Part shown: positions 17,529 to 27,357 of the stretch, one piece after another
How the letters are laid out: each line of letters starts with the position of its first letter
How positions within the stretch are numbered: position 1 is the stretch's first letter
Assembly: GCF_902506265.1 (NCBI RefSeq)
Contig: NZ_LR733556.1
Span: forward strand, 1,543,871-1,607,870
DNA: 64,000 nucleotides
Source of the DNA: Flavobacterium sp. 9AF
GTDB taxonomy: Bacteria; Bacteroidota; Bacteroidia; Flavobacteriales; Flavobacteriaceae
Direction of reading: 5' to 3'
Translations under genes and position numbers: made by a program
Notes under the pieces: model-generated
What the model was told of the DNA's origin: nothing
The model's input: the letters and a program-made list of their open reading frames with translations, nothing else
Database searches by the model: none

Positions 17529-17880
17529 TTTCTTGTTTGATTTTTTTTGAAAGACTTTCAAATACTAATTCGTAGGAATGATTGATCAATTCAATCATCA
17601 TTTTTGCAGAGACATCATTATTAAAAAAGACAGTATTCCAATGTTTCTTACTCATATGATATCCTGGTTGAACACCTTCAAATTCAGATCTAAGCGCTAT
17701 AGCTTTTTCAGGATCGCATTTTAAATTTAATGATGGATTTCCTTGCTCCCATTTTTGCAAAGAAGTTAAACAAAACATTTTCCCTCCTACTTTAAATACT
17801 AAAGTATCTTCGTCAAAAGGAAAATGTTCTGAAACACCTTTCTTAGAAAGGCAAAACTCATATAATTGCTGTATATTCAT
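17509..17880 (-). CDS. MmcQ/YjbR family protein
   Basis: 123 residues, the usual length for this family. Recognisable blocks: QLYEFCLSKKGVSEHFPFDEDTLVFKV, GKMFCLTSL, NLKCDPEKAIALRSEFEGVQPGYHMSKKHWNTV, and MIELINHSYELVFESL. The fold resembles CyaY-like/MmcQ small proteins suspected of DNA binding; no activity is established. It follows gltD by 30 bp on the same strand and could share the gltBD transcript. Confidence 0.88.
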   Translation of the reverse strand: MNIQQLYEFCLSKKGVSEHFPFDEDTLVFKVGGKMFCLTSLQKWEQGNPSLNLKCDPEKAIALRSEFEGVQPGYHMSKKHWNTVFFNNDVSAKMMIELINHSYELVFESLSKKIKQEIEKTKN

Positions 17881-17910
17881 TCTTTTAAAAAGAACTAATA
17901 TAGCAAAATA

Positions 17911-19377
17911 TTATACTCGTGGTAAATCATTTTCATCTTTTAACGGTAAATTAGAATTTCCCATTAAAAATTTATCAATATGGTAGGCTGCCTGACGTCC
18001 TTCAGAAATTGCCCAAACAATTAAAGATTGCCCACGTCTCATGTCGCCTGCTGTAAAAATACCTTTTACAGATGTAGCATAATCTTTTGTCGTTGCTTTT
18101 ACATTTGTCCTAAAATCCATTTCGACACCGAATTGTTCAGCTAATGTTTTTTCTGCTCCCGTAAAACCTAAAGCAAGTAGAACTAAATCGCATTCCCATT
18201 CTTTTTCTGTATCAGCAATTTCATTTAACTGTGGAGGTTGTCCTGGAGTAAAAATCCATTCCACCTCAACTGTTTTTAAACCTGTGAGATTTCCATTTTT
18301 ATCTGCTAAAAATTCTTTGGTTGAAATACTAAAGAAACGCTCTACTCCTTCTTCATGTGATGATGTCGTTTTGAGTTTCATAGGCCAATAGGGCCAAGGT
18401 TGATTTACCGGCCTACCTTCTGAAGGTTTCTTTAAAATCTCAAAATTTACTACTGATTGAGCTCCATGACGATTACTTGTTCCTATACAGTCAGAACCTG
18501 TATCACCTCCTCCAATAACTATAACTCTTTTATCCTTTGCCGAAATAATTTTGTCAAAATCAACCAAACCGTCAACAAATTGGTTATTTAATTTTAAAAA
18601 ATCCATCGCCTGATGAATTCCTTTCAAATGAATTCCTTTAATGGGCATGCTCCTTCTTTCGGTCGCTCCACCACAAAGCAAAACGGCATCAAAATCTGCT
18701 TTAATAGTTTCTACACTTATGTTTTTACCTACATGTGCATTGGTTTCAAAAATTATCCCTTCTTCTTTTAATATTGCCAATCTTCTATCGATGATTTTTT
18801 TTTCTAATTTAAAATCGGGAATCCCATAACGTAATAAACCGCCTATTTTGGCATCTCTTTCAAAAACCGTTACCCAATGTCCTGCTCTGTTTAATTGTTG
18901 AGCTGCGGCTAAACCTGATGGGCCAGAACCAATAATAGCTATTTTTTTATTAGTTCTATTCTTTGGTGGTTTTGGTGTAATCCAACCTTCTTTAAAAGCT
19001 GTTTCAACTATATTTTTTTCAATATTTTCTATAGTTACTGGGTTTTCATTAATTCCTAACACACAAGCTTCTTCACATGGAGCGGGGCACAATCTACCTG
19101 TAAATTCGGGAAAATTGTTTGTAGAGTGTAAAATGGCAGCAGCTTCTTTCCATCTTCCTCTATACACCTTATCATTAAAATCGGGAATTAAATTTCCTAA
19201 AGGACAGCCACTATGACAAAAGGGTATGCCACAATCCATACATCTTGCACCTTGTGTATTTAAATCTTTTTCAGCTAAAGGAATGGTAAATTCTTTATAA
19301 TTTTTAAGTCTTTCTTCTACTTTTAAGTAGCTTTCATTTACTCGTTTATATTCTAAAAATCCGGTTGGCTTTCCCAT
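17911..19377 (-). CDS. gltD: Glutamate synthase small subunit
   Basis: 488 residues, typical GltD. It passes electrons from NAD(P)H through FAD and iron-sulfur clusters to the large subunit for conversion of glutamine and 2-oxoglutarate to two glutamates. Cysteines for [4Fe-4S] clusters lie in CMDCGIPFCHSGCPLGN (about residues 42-58) and CPAPCEEACVLG (about 97-108). The FAD-binding Rossmann motif is IIGSGPSGLAAAQQL, the NAD(P)H site is VIVIGGGDTGSDCIG, and the C-terminal FAD block is GIFTAGDMRRGQSLIVWAISEGRQAA. It starts 4 bp after gltB and forms an operon with it. Confidence 0.96.
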   Translation of the reverse strand: MGKPTGFLEYKRVNESYLKVEERLKNYKEFTIPLAEKDLNTQGARCMDCGIPFCHSGCPLGNLIPDFNDKVYRGRWKEAAAILHSTNNFPEFTGRLCPAPCEEACVLGINENPVTIENIEKNIVETAFKEGWITPKPPKNRTNKKIAIIGSGPSGLAAAQQLNRAGHWVTVFERDAKIGGLLRYGIPDFKLEKKIIDRRLAILKEEGIIFETNAHVGKNISVETIKADFDAVLLCGGATERRSMPIKGIHLKGIHQAMDFLKLNNQFVDGLVDFDKIISAKDKRVIVIGGGDTGSDCIGTSNRHGAQSVVNFEILKKPSEGRPVNQPWPYWPMKLKTTSSHEEGVERFFSISTKEFLADKNGNLTGLKTVEVEWIFTPGQPPQLNEIADTEKEWECDLVLLALGFTGAEKTLAEQFGVEMDFRTNVKATTKDYATSVKGIFTAGDMRRGQSLIVWAISEGRQAAYHIDKFLMGNSNLPLKDENDLPRV

Positions 19378-19381
19378 ACTA

Positions 19382-22300
19382 TTATTGTTTTACGAGGTTT
19401 TCTTGTTGTATTCTGATTAATGCTTGTTTATATTCTTCAGGGAATACTTTTATAAATTTATGCAATTCATTTTCCCAATTTTCTAAGATTCTTTGAGCTA
19501 AAGGACTCATTGTAGCGTTATAGTGATTTTCAATTAATTGCTTTAGTTCTACTATATCCTCTTCCAAAACTAGCGGATCTAAATTTAATCCTTCCGTATT
19601 ACATTGTTTTTCAAAAGTTCCTTTTGGATTGTAAACATATGCAATTCCTCCACTCATGCCTGCTCCAAAATTTCGACCTACTTGCCCTAAAATGACAGCT
19701 CTTCCACCCGTCATATATTCACACCCATGATCTCCAATTCCTTCAACAACAGCTGTTGCTCCAGAATTTCTTACACAAAAGCGTTCACCAGCTTTCCCAT
19801 TAATATATACCTCACCCGAAGTTGCGCCATATAAAGCCACATTTCCAATAATGATATTTTCTTCAGGTACAATCGTTGCTTCTTCTGGTACTTTAACAAC
19901 TAATTTTGCGCCTGACAATCCTTTCCCTAAATAGTCATTAGAGTTTCCGTTAATTACTAAAGTTAATCCTTTAGTTGCAAATGCTCCAAAGCTCTGTCCT
20001 GCTGAACCCGTAAAATTTATTTTAAGTGTATTTTCTGGAAGACCTTGGGAACCGTAAATTTTAGAAATTTCATTACTCAAAACAGCACCAAAAGCTCTAT
20101 CTCTGTTGGTAATTTTTGATTCTAATACGGTTTTTTCTTTCCTAAATAAAGCAGGGTGTGCTTGACGAATAATTTTAAAGTCTAATGATTTTTCTAAATG
20201 ATGATCTTGCGATTCTGTATGATACAACTTAGTTCCTTCAGGCACTTCCACTTTGTGTAAGATTGGAGATAGGTCTAATCCCAATGCCTTATAATGCTTA
20301 ATCGTTTTATTTCTATTTAATTTTTGCACTTGACCTACCATTTCATTCACTGTTCTAAAACCCAGTTGTGCCATAATTTCTCTTAATTCTTGTGCAACGA
20401 AATACATGAAATTGACTACATGTTCTGGTTTTCCTTGAAATTTTTTTCTCAATTCAGGATTTTGAGTAGCGATTCCAACTGGGCAAGTATTTAAATGACA
20501 AACACGCATCATCACACATCCTGAAGCTACTAAAGGAGCCGTTGCAAAACCAAATTCTTCGGCACCCAATAAACAAGCAATAGCTACATCACGACCTGTT
20601 TTTAACTGCCCATCACATTCTAAAACCACTCTATTTCTAAGGTTGTTCATGACCAATGTTTGTTGAGCTTCAGCTAAACCTAACTCCCAAGGTAATCCTG
20701 CATGTTTTAAAGAAGTCAATGGAGACGCTCCTGTGCCACCATCATGACCAGAAATTAGAATAACATCCCCTTTTGCTTTGGCTACACCAGCTGCCACGGT
20801 ACCAATACCCACTTCAGAAACTAATTTTACATTAATTCGTGCTTCTCGATTAGCCGACTTTAAATCATATATAAGTTGCGATAAATCTTCAATTGAGTAA
20901 ATATCATGGTGTGGTGGTGGAGAAATTAAACCTACATAAGGTGTAGAATTTCTCGTTCTTGCAATTTCAGGATTTACTTTCGGTCCTGGTAATTGTCCTC
21001 CTTCACCTGGTTTAGCTCCTTGTGCCATTTTTATCTGAATTTCAGATGCATTGGTAAGATAATTAGAAGTAACTCCAAACCTTCCAGAAGCTACTTGCTT
21101 TATAGCTGAATTTTTCCAATCCCCATCTACATCTCTATAAAAACGCTCTTCATCTTCGCCTCCTTCACCAGAATTACTTTTACCACCAATTCTATTCATT
21201 GCAATAGCTAAGTTTTCATGTGCTTCTTTGCTAATAGAACCATAGGACATCGCACCTGTTTTAAATCTTTTTACAATTTCTGTCCAAGGTTCTACTTCTT
21301 CTAATGGAATTGGGTCATAATTTGTAAATTCAAACAAACCTCTTATCGTCATTAATCTTTTTGATTGTTCATTTATAATTTCTGAATATTCTTTAAAAGT
21401 ATTATGTTTATTACTTCTAACGGATTCTTGTAATTTTGCTACAGACAAAGGGTTGAAAGCGTGTTCTTCTCCGTTTCTTCTCCATTTGTAATCGCCTCCA
21501 AATTCTAGTGTTAGCTCAGCATCAATATCATTTTTTTCGTAAGCTTTTTTATGTCTTTTAGAGATTTCATTTTCAATTTCTTTTAATCCAATACCTTGTA
21601 TTCTTGTTATAGTATTTGGGAAATATTCCTCTACAATTTTGGTATTCAAACCAATACACTCAAAGAGTTGAGCTCCTCGATAAGAGTTTAAAGTTGAAAT
21701 TCCAATTTTGTTCATCACTTTTAGAATTCCCATTCCAATAGCCTTATTGTAATTTTGAATAGCTTGGATATAATCAATGTTTTCAATTTCTTTATTTTGA
21801 ACTTGATTAAAAACAATTTCGTTAACAATATAGGGATTGATCGCACTAGCTCCATAACCAAACAACAAAGCAAAATGATGTACTTCTCGAGGTTCGGCTG
21901 ATTCTACAATAATACTTACTTTTGCTCTTTTTCCTATTTTATATAACTCGTGATTTACATAGGAGCAAGCTAGCAAGGCGGGAATTGGTGCTAATTTATT
22001 AGTTACTCCTCTATCAGATAAAATAATAATATTACCACCTTCATCTATCGCTTTGGAAGCCGTTTCAACTAATTTCACTAATGCTCTCTCTAATTCATTT
22101 AACCCTTTTCCTACTTCATATAATATAGATATGGTAGTTACAACAAAATCTGGATTATTTGAATAGTTCTTAATTTTATCTAAGTCATGTTTAGAAATTA
22201 CCGGATTTTGAATTTTAAGCTTTCTACATTGATCTTCATTAACTTTGAAAATATTTGTATCACTTCCAAGTGTCAAACTAATATCTGTAATTAATTTTTC

Positions 22301-23896
22301 ACGAATACCATCTAAAGGCGGATTAGTAACTTGAGCAAATAACTGCTTAAAATAATTGTAAATTAATTGTGGCTTTTGAGACAAGACAGCAATCGGTGCA
22401 TCATTACCCATTGACCCTATTGGCTCTTTACCCGTTTGAGCCATTGGCAAAATAATCGTTCTTAAATCTTCTTCAGTGTAACCAAAAAGAACTTGTCTTT
22501 TTTCGAGGCTATCTTCTTTGTGTTTAATAGGCCCTTTTTTAGCAGGAATATCTTTTAAGTGAACTAAATTCTTTTCCAACCATTTTTTATAGGGATGTTT
22601 AGAAACAATTTTCTCTTTAATCTCCTCATCATTTACAATTCTTCCTTGATTCATATTAACCAAAAACATCTTTCCTGGTTCTAATCGACCATGACGTTCA
22701 ATATTTTTAGGATCAATATCGATAACTCCCGTTTCAGAAGACATAATAACGTAACCATCTTTGGTAACCGTGTATCGAGAAGGTCTCAATCCATTTCTAT
22801 CTAAAACAGCTCCTATATAATTCCCATCTGTAAATGGGATTGATGCAGGACCGTCCCAAGGTTCCATAATACAAGAATTATATTCATAAAACGCTTTCTT
22901 TGCTTCTGACATGGTTGGATTTTTCTCCCATGCTTCTGGAACAAGCATCATCATTACTTCGGGTAAAGAACGACCTGTCATTAATAACAATTCTACCATC
23001 ATATCCATCTGTGCAGAATCTGATTTTCCAGGTAAAATTATTGGAAATAAACTTTTTATTTCTTCACCAAACCATTCACTCTCCATCAATTCCTGTCGTG
23101 ATAAAGTTCTTGATACATTTCCTCTCAACGTATTGATTTCTCCATTGTGACACATATATCTAAAAGGTTGTGCCAAATCCCATGTAGGGAAAGTATTAGT
23201 TGAAAATCTTTGATGTACAAGTGCTAATCGTGTTACCAACAATGGATCTTGTAAATCTTTATAGTAGAGTTTTATGTCTTCTGGTATTAAAAGTCCTTTA
23301 AAGATGATTGTTTTTGTAGATAAACTTGGTAAATAAAACTTTTTACTTTCCGACAATTTAGAACTATTGATATCGTGTTCAGCTTGTTTTCTAGCTGTAA
23401 ACAGTTTTAAGTTAAAACTAAAGTCGTCTTGTTTTTTATCTTGTTTACCAATAAAAATTTGTTTAATATAAGGTTCAGTTTCCGCAGCAATTCTTCCTAT
23501 TACCGAAGTATCTACAGGAACTTCTCTCCATCCTAAAACTATTAATCCCTGTTTTTGTATGTAAAACTCTAATCTTTGAATACAATATGCTCTTTGATTT
23601 TCTTTTTTAGGTAAAAAAACATTACTTACTGCATATTCCCCTTCTTTAGGCAAATGAAAATCACATTTTTGAACAAAGAAATCATGTGGAATATCTATTA
23701 GAATACCAGCTCCATCACCTGTTTTACCATCAGCACTTACAGCACCACGATGTTCTAACTTTTCTAAGATCTCTAATGCTTTGTGTATGATATCATTTGA
23801 TTTATTTCCTTTTAAACTACAGATAAAACCAGCTCCACAATTATCGTGTTCAAATTCTGGTAAATAAAGCCCTTGTTTTTTTAGCATAGTTGTCAT
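19382..23896 (-). CDS. gltB: Glutamate synthase large subunit
   Basis: 1504 residues, normal for GltB. The N-terminal class II glutaminase begins after a short propeptide; the nucleophile is Cys20 in HDNCGAGFICS. Further glutaminase blocks are HRGAVSADGKTGDGAGI, RFSTNTFPTW and CHNGEINTLRGN. The central linker region has GDDAPIAVLS-like MGNDAPIAVLSQKP. The FMN/2-oxoglutarate domain has MSYGSISKEAHE, SGEGGEDEERF, KPGEGGQLPG, ISGHDGGTGASPLTS, and the [3Fe-4S] cysteines in MRVCHLNTCPVGIATQ. The C-terminal GXGXG beta-helix runs to about residue 1450. Four alternative starts are close together (M1, M4); M1 is used. No good TAnnTTTG element lies in the 50 bp upstream, so readthrough from the TPR gene is possible. 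Confidence 0.97.
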   Translation of the reverse strand: MTTMLKKQGLYLPEFEHDNCGAGFICSLKGNKSNDIIHKALEILEKLEHRGAVSADGKTGDGAGILIDIPHDFFVQKCDFHLPKEGEYAVSNVFLPKKENQRAYCIQRLEFYIQKQGLIVLGWREVPVDTSVIGRIAAETEPYIKQIFIGKQDKKQDDFSFNLKLFTARKQAEHDINSSKLSESKKFYLPSLSTKTIIFKGLLIPEDIKLYYKDLQDPLLVTRLALVHQRFSTNTFPTWDLAQPFRYMCHNGEINTLRGNVSRTLSRQELMESEWFGEEIKSLFPIILPGKSDSAQMDMMVELLLMTGRSLPEVMMMLVPEAWEKNPTMSEAKKAFYEYNSCIMEPWDGPASIPFTDGNYIGAVLDRNGLRPSRYTVTKDGYVIMSSETGVIDIDPKNIERHGRLEPGKMFLVNMNQGRIVNDEEIKEKIVSKHPYKKWLEKNLVHLKDIPAKKGPIKHKEDSLEKRQVLFGYTEEDLRTIILPMAQTGKEPIGSMGNDAPIAVLSQKPQLIYNYFKQLFAQVTNPPLDGIREKLITDISLTLGSDTNIFKVNEDQCRKLKIQNPVISKHDLDKIKNYSNNPDFVVTTISILYEVGKGLNELERALVKLVETASKAIDEGGNIIILSDRGVTNKLAPIPALLACSYVNHELYKIGKRAKVSIIVESAEPREVHHFALLFGYGASAINPYIVNEIVFNQVQNKEIENIDYIQAIQNYNKAIGMGILKVMNKIGISTLNSYRGAQLFECIGLNTKIVEEYFPNTITRIQGIGLKEIENEISKRHKKAYEKNDIDAELTLEFGGDYKWRRNGEEHAFNPLSVAKLQESVRSNKHNTFKEYSEIINEQSKRLMTIRGLFEFTNYDPIPLEEVEPWTEIVKRFKTGAMSYGSISKEAHENLAIAMNRIGGKSNSGEGGEDEERFYRDVDGDWKNSAIKQVASGRFGVTSNYLTNASEIQIKMAQGAKPGEGGQLPGPKVNPEIARTRNSTPYVGLISPPPHHDIYSIEDLSQLIYDLKSANREARINVKLVSEVGIGTVAAGVAKAKGDVILISGHDGGTGASPLTSLKHAGLPWELGLAEAQQTLVMNNLRNRVVLECDGQLKTGRDVAIACLLGAEEFGFATAPLVASGCVMMRVCHLNTCPVGIATQNPELRKKFQGKPEHVVNFMYFVAQELREIMAQLGFRTVNEMVGQVQKLNRNKTIKHYKALGLDLSPILHKVEVPEGTKLYHTESQDHHLEKSLDFKIIRQAHPALFRKEKTVLESKITNRDRAFGAVLSNEISKIYGSQGLPENTLKINFTGSAGQSFGAFATKGLTLVINGNSNDYLGKGLSGAKLVVKVPEEATIVPEENIIIGNVALYGATSGEVYINGKAGERFCVRNSGATAVVEGIGDHGCEYMTGGRAVILGQVGRNFGAGMSGGIAYVYNPKGTFEKQCNTEGLNLDPLVLEEDIVELKQLIENHYNATMSPLAQRILENWENELHKFIKVFPEEYKQALIRIQQENLVKQ

Positions 23897-23946
23897 TTTT
23901 AGTTGATTTTTTTAACCCTTTCACTACTAAATTATAATTAAGAATT

Positions 23947-25074
23947 TTAATAATAAAATATCATAGAACGACTATTGTCTTCTAGCTGAATTAATCGTTG
24001 CATTATGTAGCCTCTTTTTTCGTTTGACACTTCAGGGAATTGTTTTAAAAAATCTTTATAATTTTGAATTGTTTGCTTAGAACTATTTCCTAAAAAATCT
24101 TTAATAGCAATTAATTGATAATTAGCTTCTAAATGATTCTTATCTTCTTTCAAAGTCATATTATAATAATAAACTGCTTTTTTAAAATCTTCATCCTTCT
24201 GAAAAAAATATGCCATATAAAAATATTCATTTTCGAAGGAAAACTTTTTCAATTCTATTACTCTTTTAATATCTTCTTCAGCTTTTTCAGGAAAACCTAA
24301 AAATCCATTACATTTAGCTCTAAACATAAGATAATTAGGCTCTTCATTTCCATCTAATAATTTAGAAAACAAATTAATACTTTTTTTATATTCTTTAGTT
24401 TCATAATAAGAAATAGCTAATTTTTCAATTATAAATTCATCTTCATATCCATATTCAATTAACTTTTCGAAATCCTCAATAGCAAATAAATAATTATTCA
24501 AAGCAAAATATAATTGCGCTCTCAATTTAAGCATATCAATATCTCTTATTTTGTTGTTCAAGAATCGGTTACATATATCTTTGGCTTCTAGGAATTTTTT
24601 TTCGTTTGTAAGAAGAACAGCCAATCTATAGTTACTTTTTAAAAATAAAGAATCACAAGCTATACTTCTTTGATAAAATAATTTCGCCTCAGCAGTATTA
24701 TGCTGCTTTTCTAAGACATAACCTAAATAATAATTAAACAAGGCATTAGGTTCAAGATTTACAAGTTTTTTGAAAAACATTTCAGCTTCTTTAAATCTTG
24801 ATAATTCTAATTGCAATAATGCATAATCATAATTAACCGCTCTATTTAGCGAATCTTTCTTTAAATAATCTTTATAATAATCAGAAGCTTGGTCATAATT
24901 ACCTTTAATTTGCAAAGCCTTTCCAATTTTATAAAACTTAACCGGACTAATCTCTTTTTTATATACATTAATAGCTTCATTTACAAAACCCAAAGATAAA
25001 AGACTATCTCCCTGCTTGATGTGTTGTGAATAAACAGTTTGAACAAGTGTAAAAAAGACAAATAAAATTCTCAT
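23947..25074 (-). CDS. Exported TPR protein of the BlaI/M56 operon
   Basis: 375 residues. A short signal peptide (ILFVFFTLVQTVYSQ) ends at about residue 17. The rest is TPR helices from end to end (ALQIKGNYDQASDYYKDYL, LLQLELSRFKEAEMFFKKLV, YYLGYVLEKQHNTAEAKLFY, YYETKEYKKSINLF), with no catalytic domain. It begins 6 bp after the M56/TonB gene and is probably co-transcribed with it. It is likely periplasmic and involved in protein contacts. Its relation to the signal sensed by the M56 protein is unknown. Confidence 0.75.
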   Translation of the reverse strand: MRILFVFFTLVQTVYSQHIKQGDSLLSLGFVNEAINVYKKEISPVKFYKIGKALQIKGNYDQASDYYKDYLKKDSLNRAVNYDYALLQLELSRFKEAEMFFKKLVNLEPNALFNYYLGYVLEKQHNTAEAKLFYQRSIACDSLFLKSNYRLAVLLTNEKKFLEAKDICNRFLNNKIRDIDMLKLRAQLYFALNNYLFAIEDFEKLIEYGYEDEFIIEKLAISYYETKEYKKSINLFSKLLDGNEEPNYLMFRAKCNGFLGFPEKAEEDIKRVIELKKFSFENEYFYMAYFFQKDEDFKKAVYYYNMTLKEDKNHLEANYQLIAIKDFLGNSSKQTIQNYKDFLKQFPEVSNEKRGYIMQRLIQLEDNSRSMIFYY

Positions 25075-25080
25075 TTACTT

Positions 25081-26379
25081 CTATATTAGTTTGAATGTAA
25101 TTGGAAGGCCGTATCTTACATTTACACACTTCCCTTTTAGTTTTGCAGGAATAAATTGAGGTAGAATTTTAATTAGCCTGATTGCTTCTTTTTCTAAAAG
25201 CAATCCGTTTTTTGGGCCTTTCGCCATAATATCGGTAACATTACCTTCCTTATCAATAATAAATTGAACATTAACACGTCCTTGAATATTTCCTTCGGCA
25301 GCCATTTCAGGATAAGTAAAATTTTTCATTATGTGCAAATTCATTTGTTCATTAAAACACTTTAGAACAACTTCTTTACCTGCCTTTTCACAATCTTTAA
25401 AACGAGGCGCTTCATCTACTTCTCCAAATTGAACAAAAGAAACTATGGTGTCATTATCAAGCCAAGAAGATTCACTCTCTCTATTTGAATTCGATTTTCT
25501 GTCAAGTAAATGATTTTCATCATCATTTTCAATACATCTTGAAAACAACAATATACTCAGAAACATCATTGGCACAACTAATACGTACTTAATTAATGCT
25601 TTTTTGGGAGATTTTGATTTTTGTAACATAAAAATTCTTTTTTTGATTAAAGACTTATTAAAAAAATTATTTGTAATAGACCAATTTTTAAGTTGAAACA
25701 TTTGATTTAAAATAGTCTCAAAATATCTACCTTTATCATTTGACACCACTAATGCATCAGCCTCAAATTCATGAACTTCTGCTAAACTATTTTGGTACAC
25801 TTTTAATATTGGATTAAACCAAAATAAAATTGAAGCTATTTCTAAAATTAACAAATCGAAAGAATGCTTTTTTAATCGATGCACTAATTCATGTTTTAGA
25901 ATAGTTTCTATATCATCATTATTTTTTCCAATAAAAACAAAATTTAAAAATGTAAATGCTTCATAAGGCTGTTCGTGTAGGTAGATTTTATTTGACTGAT
26001 ACATTATCTCTTCAGATTCTGACTTTATCTTCCATATTTTAAATATTTTAATAAAAAAAAGAATGGCAGAAAGAATTAATCCCAATAAATAGAAATAGAA
26101 AAAAAGGTTATTTGTTTTTAATTCATTTTGTACTATTGATGTGATTTCATATTTATTAAAATTAGACAAAACAATCTCATTTAATTGAATTACTTGATTG
26201 CTATCGCCAAGATTTGATACAGAAATAGTAGGAACAACAAATGAGAAAAAAACAGAACCTAAAAGATATAATCTATTATATAAGAAAAAAGTTTCTTTTC
26301 TAAACAACAAGTAATAAATACCTAAAAAAAGGATTTGAATGAGTGTAACTTGAAAGCTATAAGTAATAAAACTATGCAT
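25081..26379 (-). CDS. BlaR1-like M56 metallopeptidase with C-terminal TonB domain
   Basis: 432 residues. Four membrane segments fit the BlaR1/MecR1 layout (about 5-25, 35-50, 90-112 and 262-282). The zinc site H-E-L-V-H is in ILKHELVHRLKKHSFD (about residues 163-168), with Glu in the later VHEFEADALV. The extracytoplasmic C-terminus (about 340-432) is a TonB-like domain: MNLHIMKNFTYPEMAAEGNIQGRVNVQFIIDKEGNVTD, ending VRYGLPITFKL. The coding region overlaps the blaI-like gene by 8 bp. Such pairs use the membrane protease to inactivate the repressor. No beta-lactamase is adjacent, so the inducer is unlikely to be inferable from context. Confidence 0.85.
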   Translation of the reverse strand: MHSFITYSFQVTLIQILFLGIYYLLFRKETFFLYNRLYLLGSVFFSFVVPTISVSNLGDSNQVIQLNEIVLSNFNKYEITSIVQNELKTNNLFFYFYLLGLILSAILFFIKIFKIWKIKSESEEIMYQSNKIYLHEQPYEAFTFLNFVFIGKNNDDIETILKHELVHRLKKHSFDLLILEIASILFWFNPILKVYQNSLAEVHEFEADALVVSNDKGRYFETILNQMFQLKNWSITNNFFNKSLIKKRIFMLQKSKSPKKALIKYVLVVPMMFLSILLFSRCIENDDENHLLDRKSNSNRESESSWLDNDTIVSFVQFGEVDEAPRFKDCEKAGKEVVLKCFNEQMNLHIMKNFTYPEMAAEGNIQGRVNVQFIIDKEGNVTDIMAKGPKNGLLLEKEAIRLIKILPQFIPAKLKGKCVNVRYGLPITFKLI

Positions 26380-26737
26380 CTTTTTGCTTTTTAATTTCCT
26401 TTAATAAAAACTCCACATCTTCTAGATCAATATTATTTTTCTTTACAAAAAAAGATACCATATTTTTAAAAGAACCTTGAAAATAATTCTCCACGAGTCT
26501 ATTTAAAGAGCTATTACTATACTCCGTCTTTTTTACAATTGGGAAATAAATATATCCTTTACCTTCTTGCCTATGTTCAACAAATTTTTTTGTTTCTAAA
26601 ATTCTAATTATAGTTGACACAGTATTATATGCAGGTTTAGGCACAGGAAACAAACCAATGATATCTTTGACACTAGCTTCTTTTAATTCCCATAAAACTT
26701 GCATAACCTCTTCTTCTGCTTTAGTAAGTTGTTTCAT
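26372..26737 (-). CDS. BlaI/MecI-family transcriptional repressor
   Basis: 121 residues, the family's normal size. Winged-helix block: LTKAEEEVMQVLWELKEASVKDIIGLFP, PAYNTVSTIIRILETKKFVEHRQEGKGYIYFPIV. The C-terminal dimerisation helices include LNRLVENYFQGSFKNMVSFFV. It is the first gene of an operon with the M56/TonB protease (8 bp overlap). Three copies of a palindrome with half-site ACTAA lie upstream and probably are its own operators, giving autorepression. Confidence 0.92.
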   Translation of the reverse strand: MKQLTKAEEEVMQVLWELKEASVKDIIGLFPVPKPAYNTVSTIIRILETKKFVEHRQEGKGYIYFPIVKKTEYSNSSLNRLVENYFQGSFKNMVSFFVKKNNIDLEDVEFLLKEIKKQKDA

Positions 26738-26746
26738 ATTTAATTC

Positions 26747-26812
26747 AACTAAGTTTTTAGTTTATAAAAACAAATATAAACTAATTTTTTAGTTGTAACT
26801 AATTTTTTAGTT
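26747..26812. promoter_or_regulatory. Three palindromic operator candidates for the BlaI-like repressor
   Basis: AACTAAGTTTTTAGTT at 26747-26762, AACTAATTTTTTAGTT at 26779-26794 and 26797-26812. Each is ACTAA-N6-TTAGT (outer arms AACTAA and TTAGTT). Starts are 32 and 18 bp apart. They bracket the repressor's -7 element at 26771-26778: the left copy covers the start-site region and the right pair covers the -33 region. The last copy is 40 bp from the DUF456 start codon, so that gene may be co-regulated. Confidence 0.75.
26771..26778 (-). promoter_or_regulatory. -7 element of the blaI-like operon
   Basis: The minus strand reads TATATTTG, an exact TAnnTTTG. It lies between operator copies 1 and 2, about 34 bp before the ATG at 26737. 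No TTG -33 element is found at the usual distance; that position is occupied by operator copy 3. Confidence 0.65.
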
Positions 26813-26852
26813 AAAAATATTTTCATTACATTTAATACTTATAAATTTTTAT

Positions 26853-27353
26853 ATGGAATATCTTTTATTAGTTTTTGGTGTAATTTGTATGATTACAGGA
26901 ATAATAGGAAGTTTTTTACCCGTTTTACCTGGCCCACCTATTAGTTGGATTGGAATTTTACTACTCTATTTAACTCCAGAAATAAAAACAAATTACTGGA
27001 TTTTAGGCATTACACTTACTATTGCATTAATAATTAGTGTTTTAGATTATATTATTCCTGCCAAAGGAACAAAACGTTTTGGAGGCAGTAAATATGGTAT
27101 TTGGGGTACAAATATTGGATTGGTAGTAGGTTTGCTCGCACCTATTCCGTTTGGATTTATTATAGGGCCTTTTCTAGGTGCTTTTATTGGCGAATTAATA
27201 TATGATAAAAAAGATCATAACCGAGCTTTAAAAGCAGCCACAGGATCCTTTATAGGTTTTTTAGCTAGTACTTTTATGAAATTTTTGATTTCCACAATTT
27301 ATTTTGGTCTCTTTGTCGTAATTGTATGGAAAAATTGGGAAGTCTATTTTTAA
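26853..27353 (+). CDS. DUF456 family membrane protein
   Basis: 166 residues with about four to five membrane segments. Family blocks are visible: GVICMITGIIGSFLPVLPGPPISWIGI near the N-terminus, then DYIIPAKGTKRFGGSKYGIWGTNIGLVVG and GPFLGAFIGELIYD. The glycine-rich helices are characteristic. The function is unknown. It diverges from the blaI-like gene and is followed directly by a strong bidirectional terminator. Confidence 0.87.
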   Translation: MEYLLLVFGVICMITGIIGSFLPVLPGPPISWIGILLLYLTPEIKTNYWILGITLTIALIISVLDYIIPAKGTKRFGGSKYGIWGTNIGLVVGLLAPIPFGFIIGPFLGAFIGELIYDKKDHNRALKAATGSFIGFLASTFMKFLISTIYFGLFVVIVWKNWEVYF

Positions 27354-27357
27354 ACAT

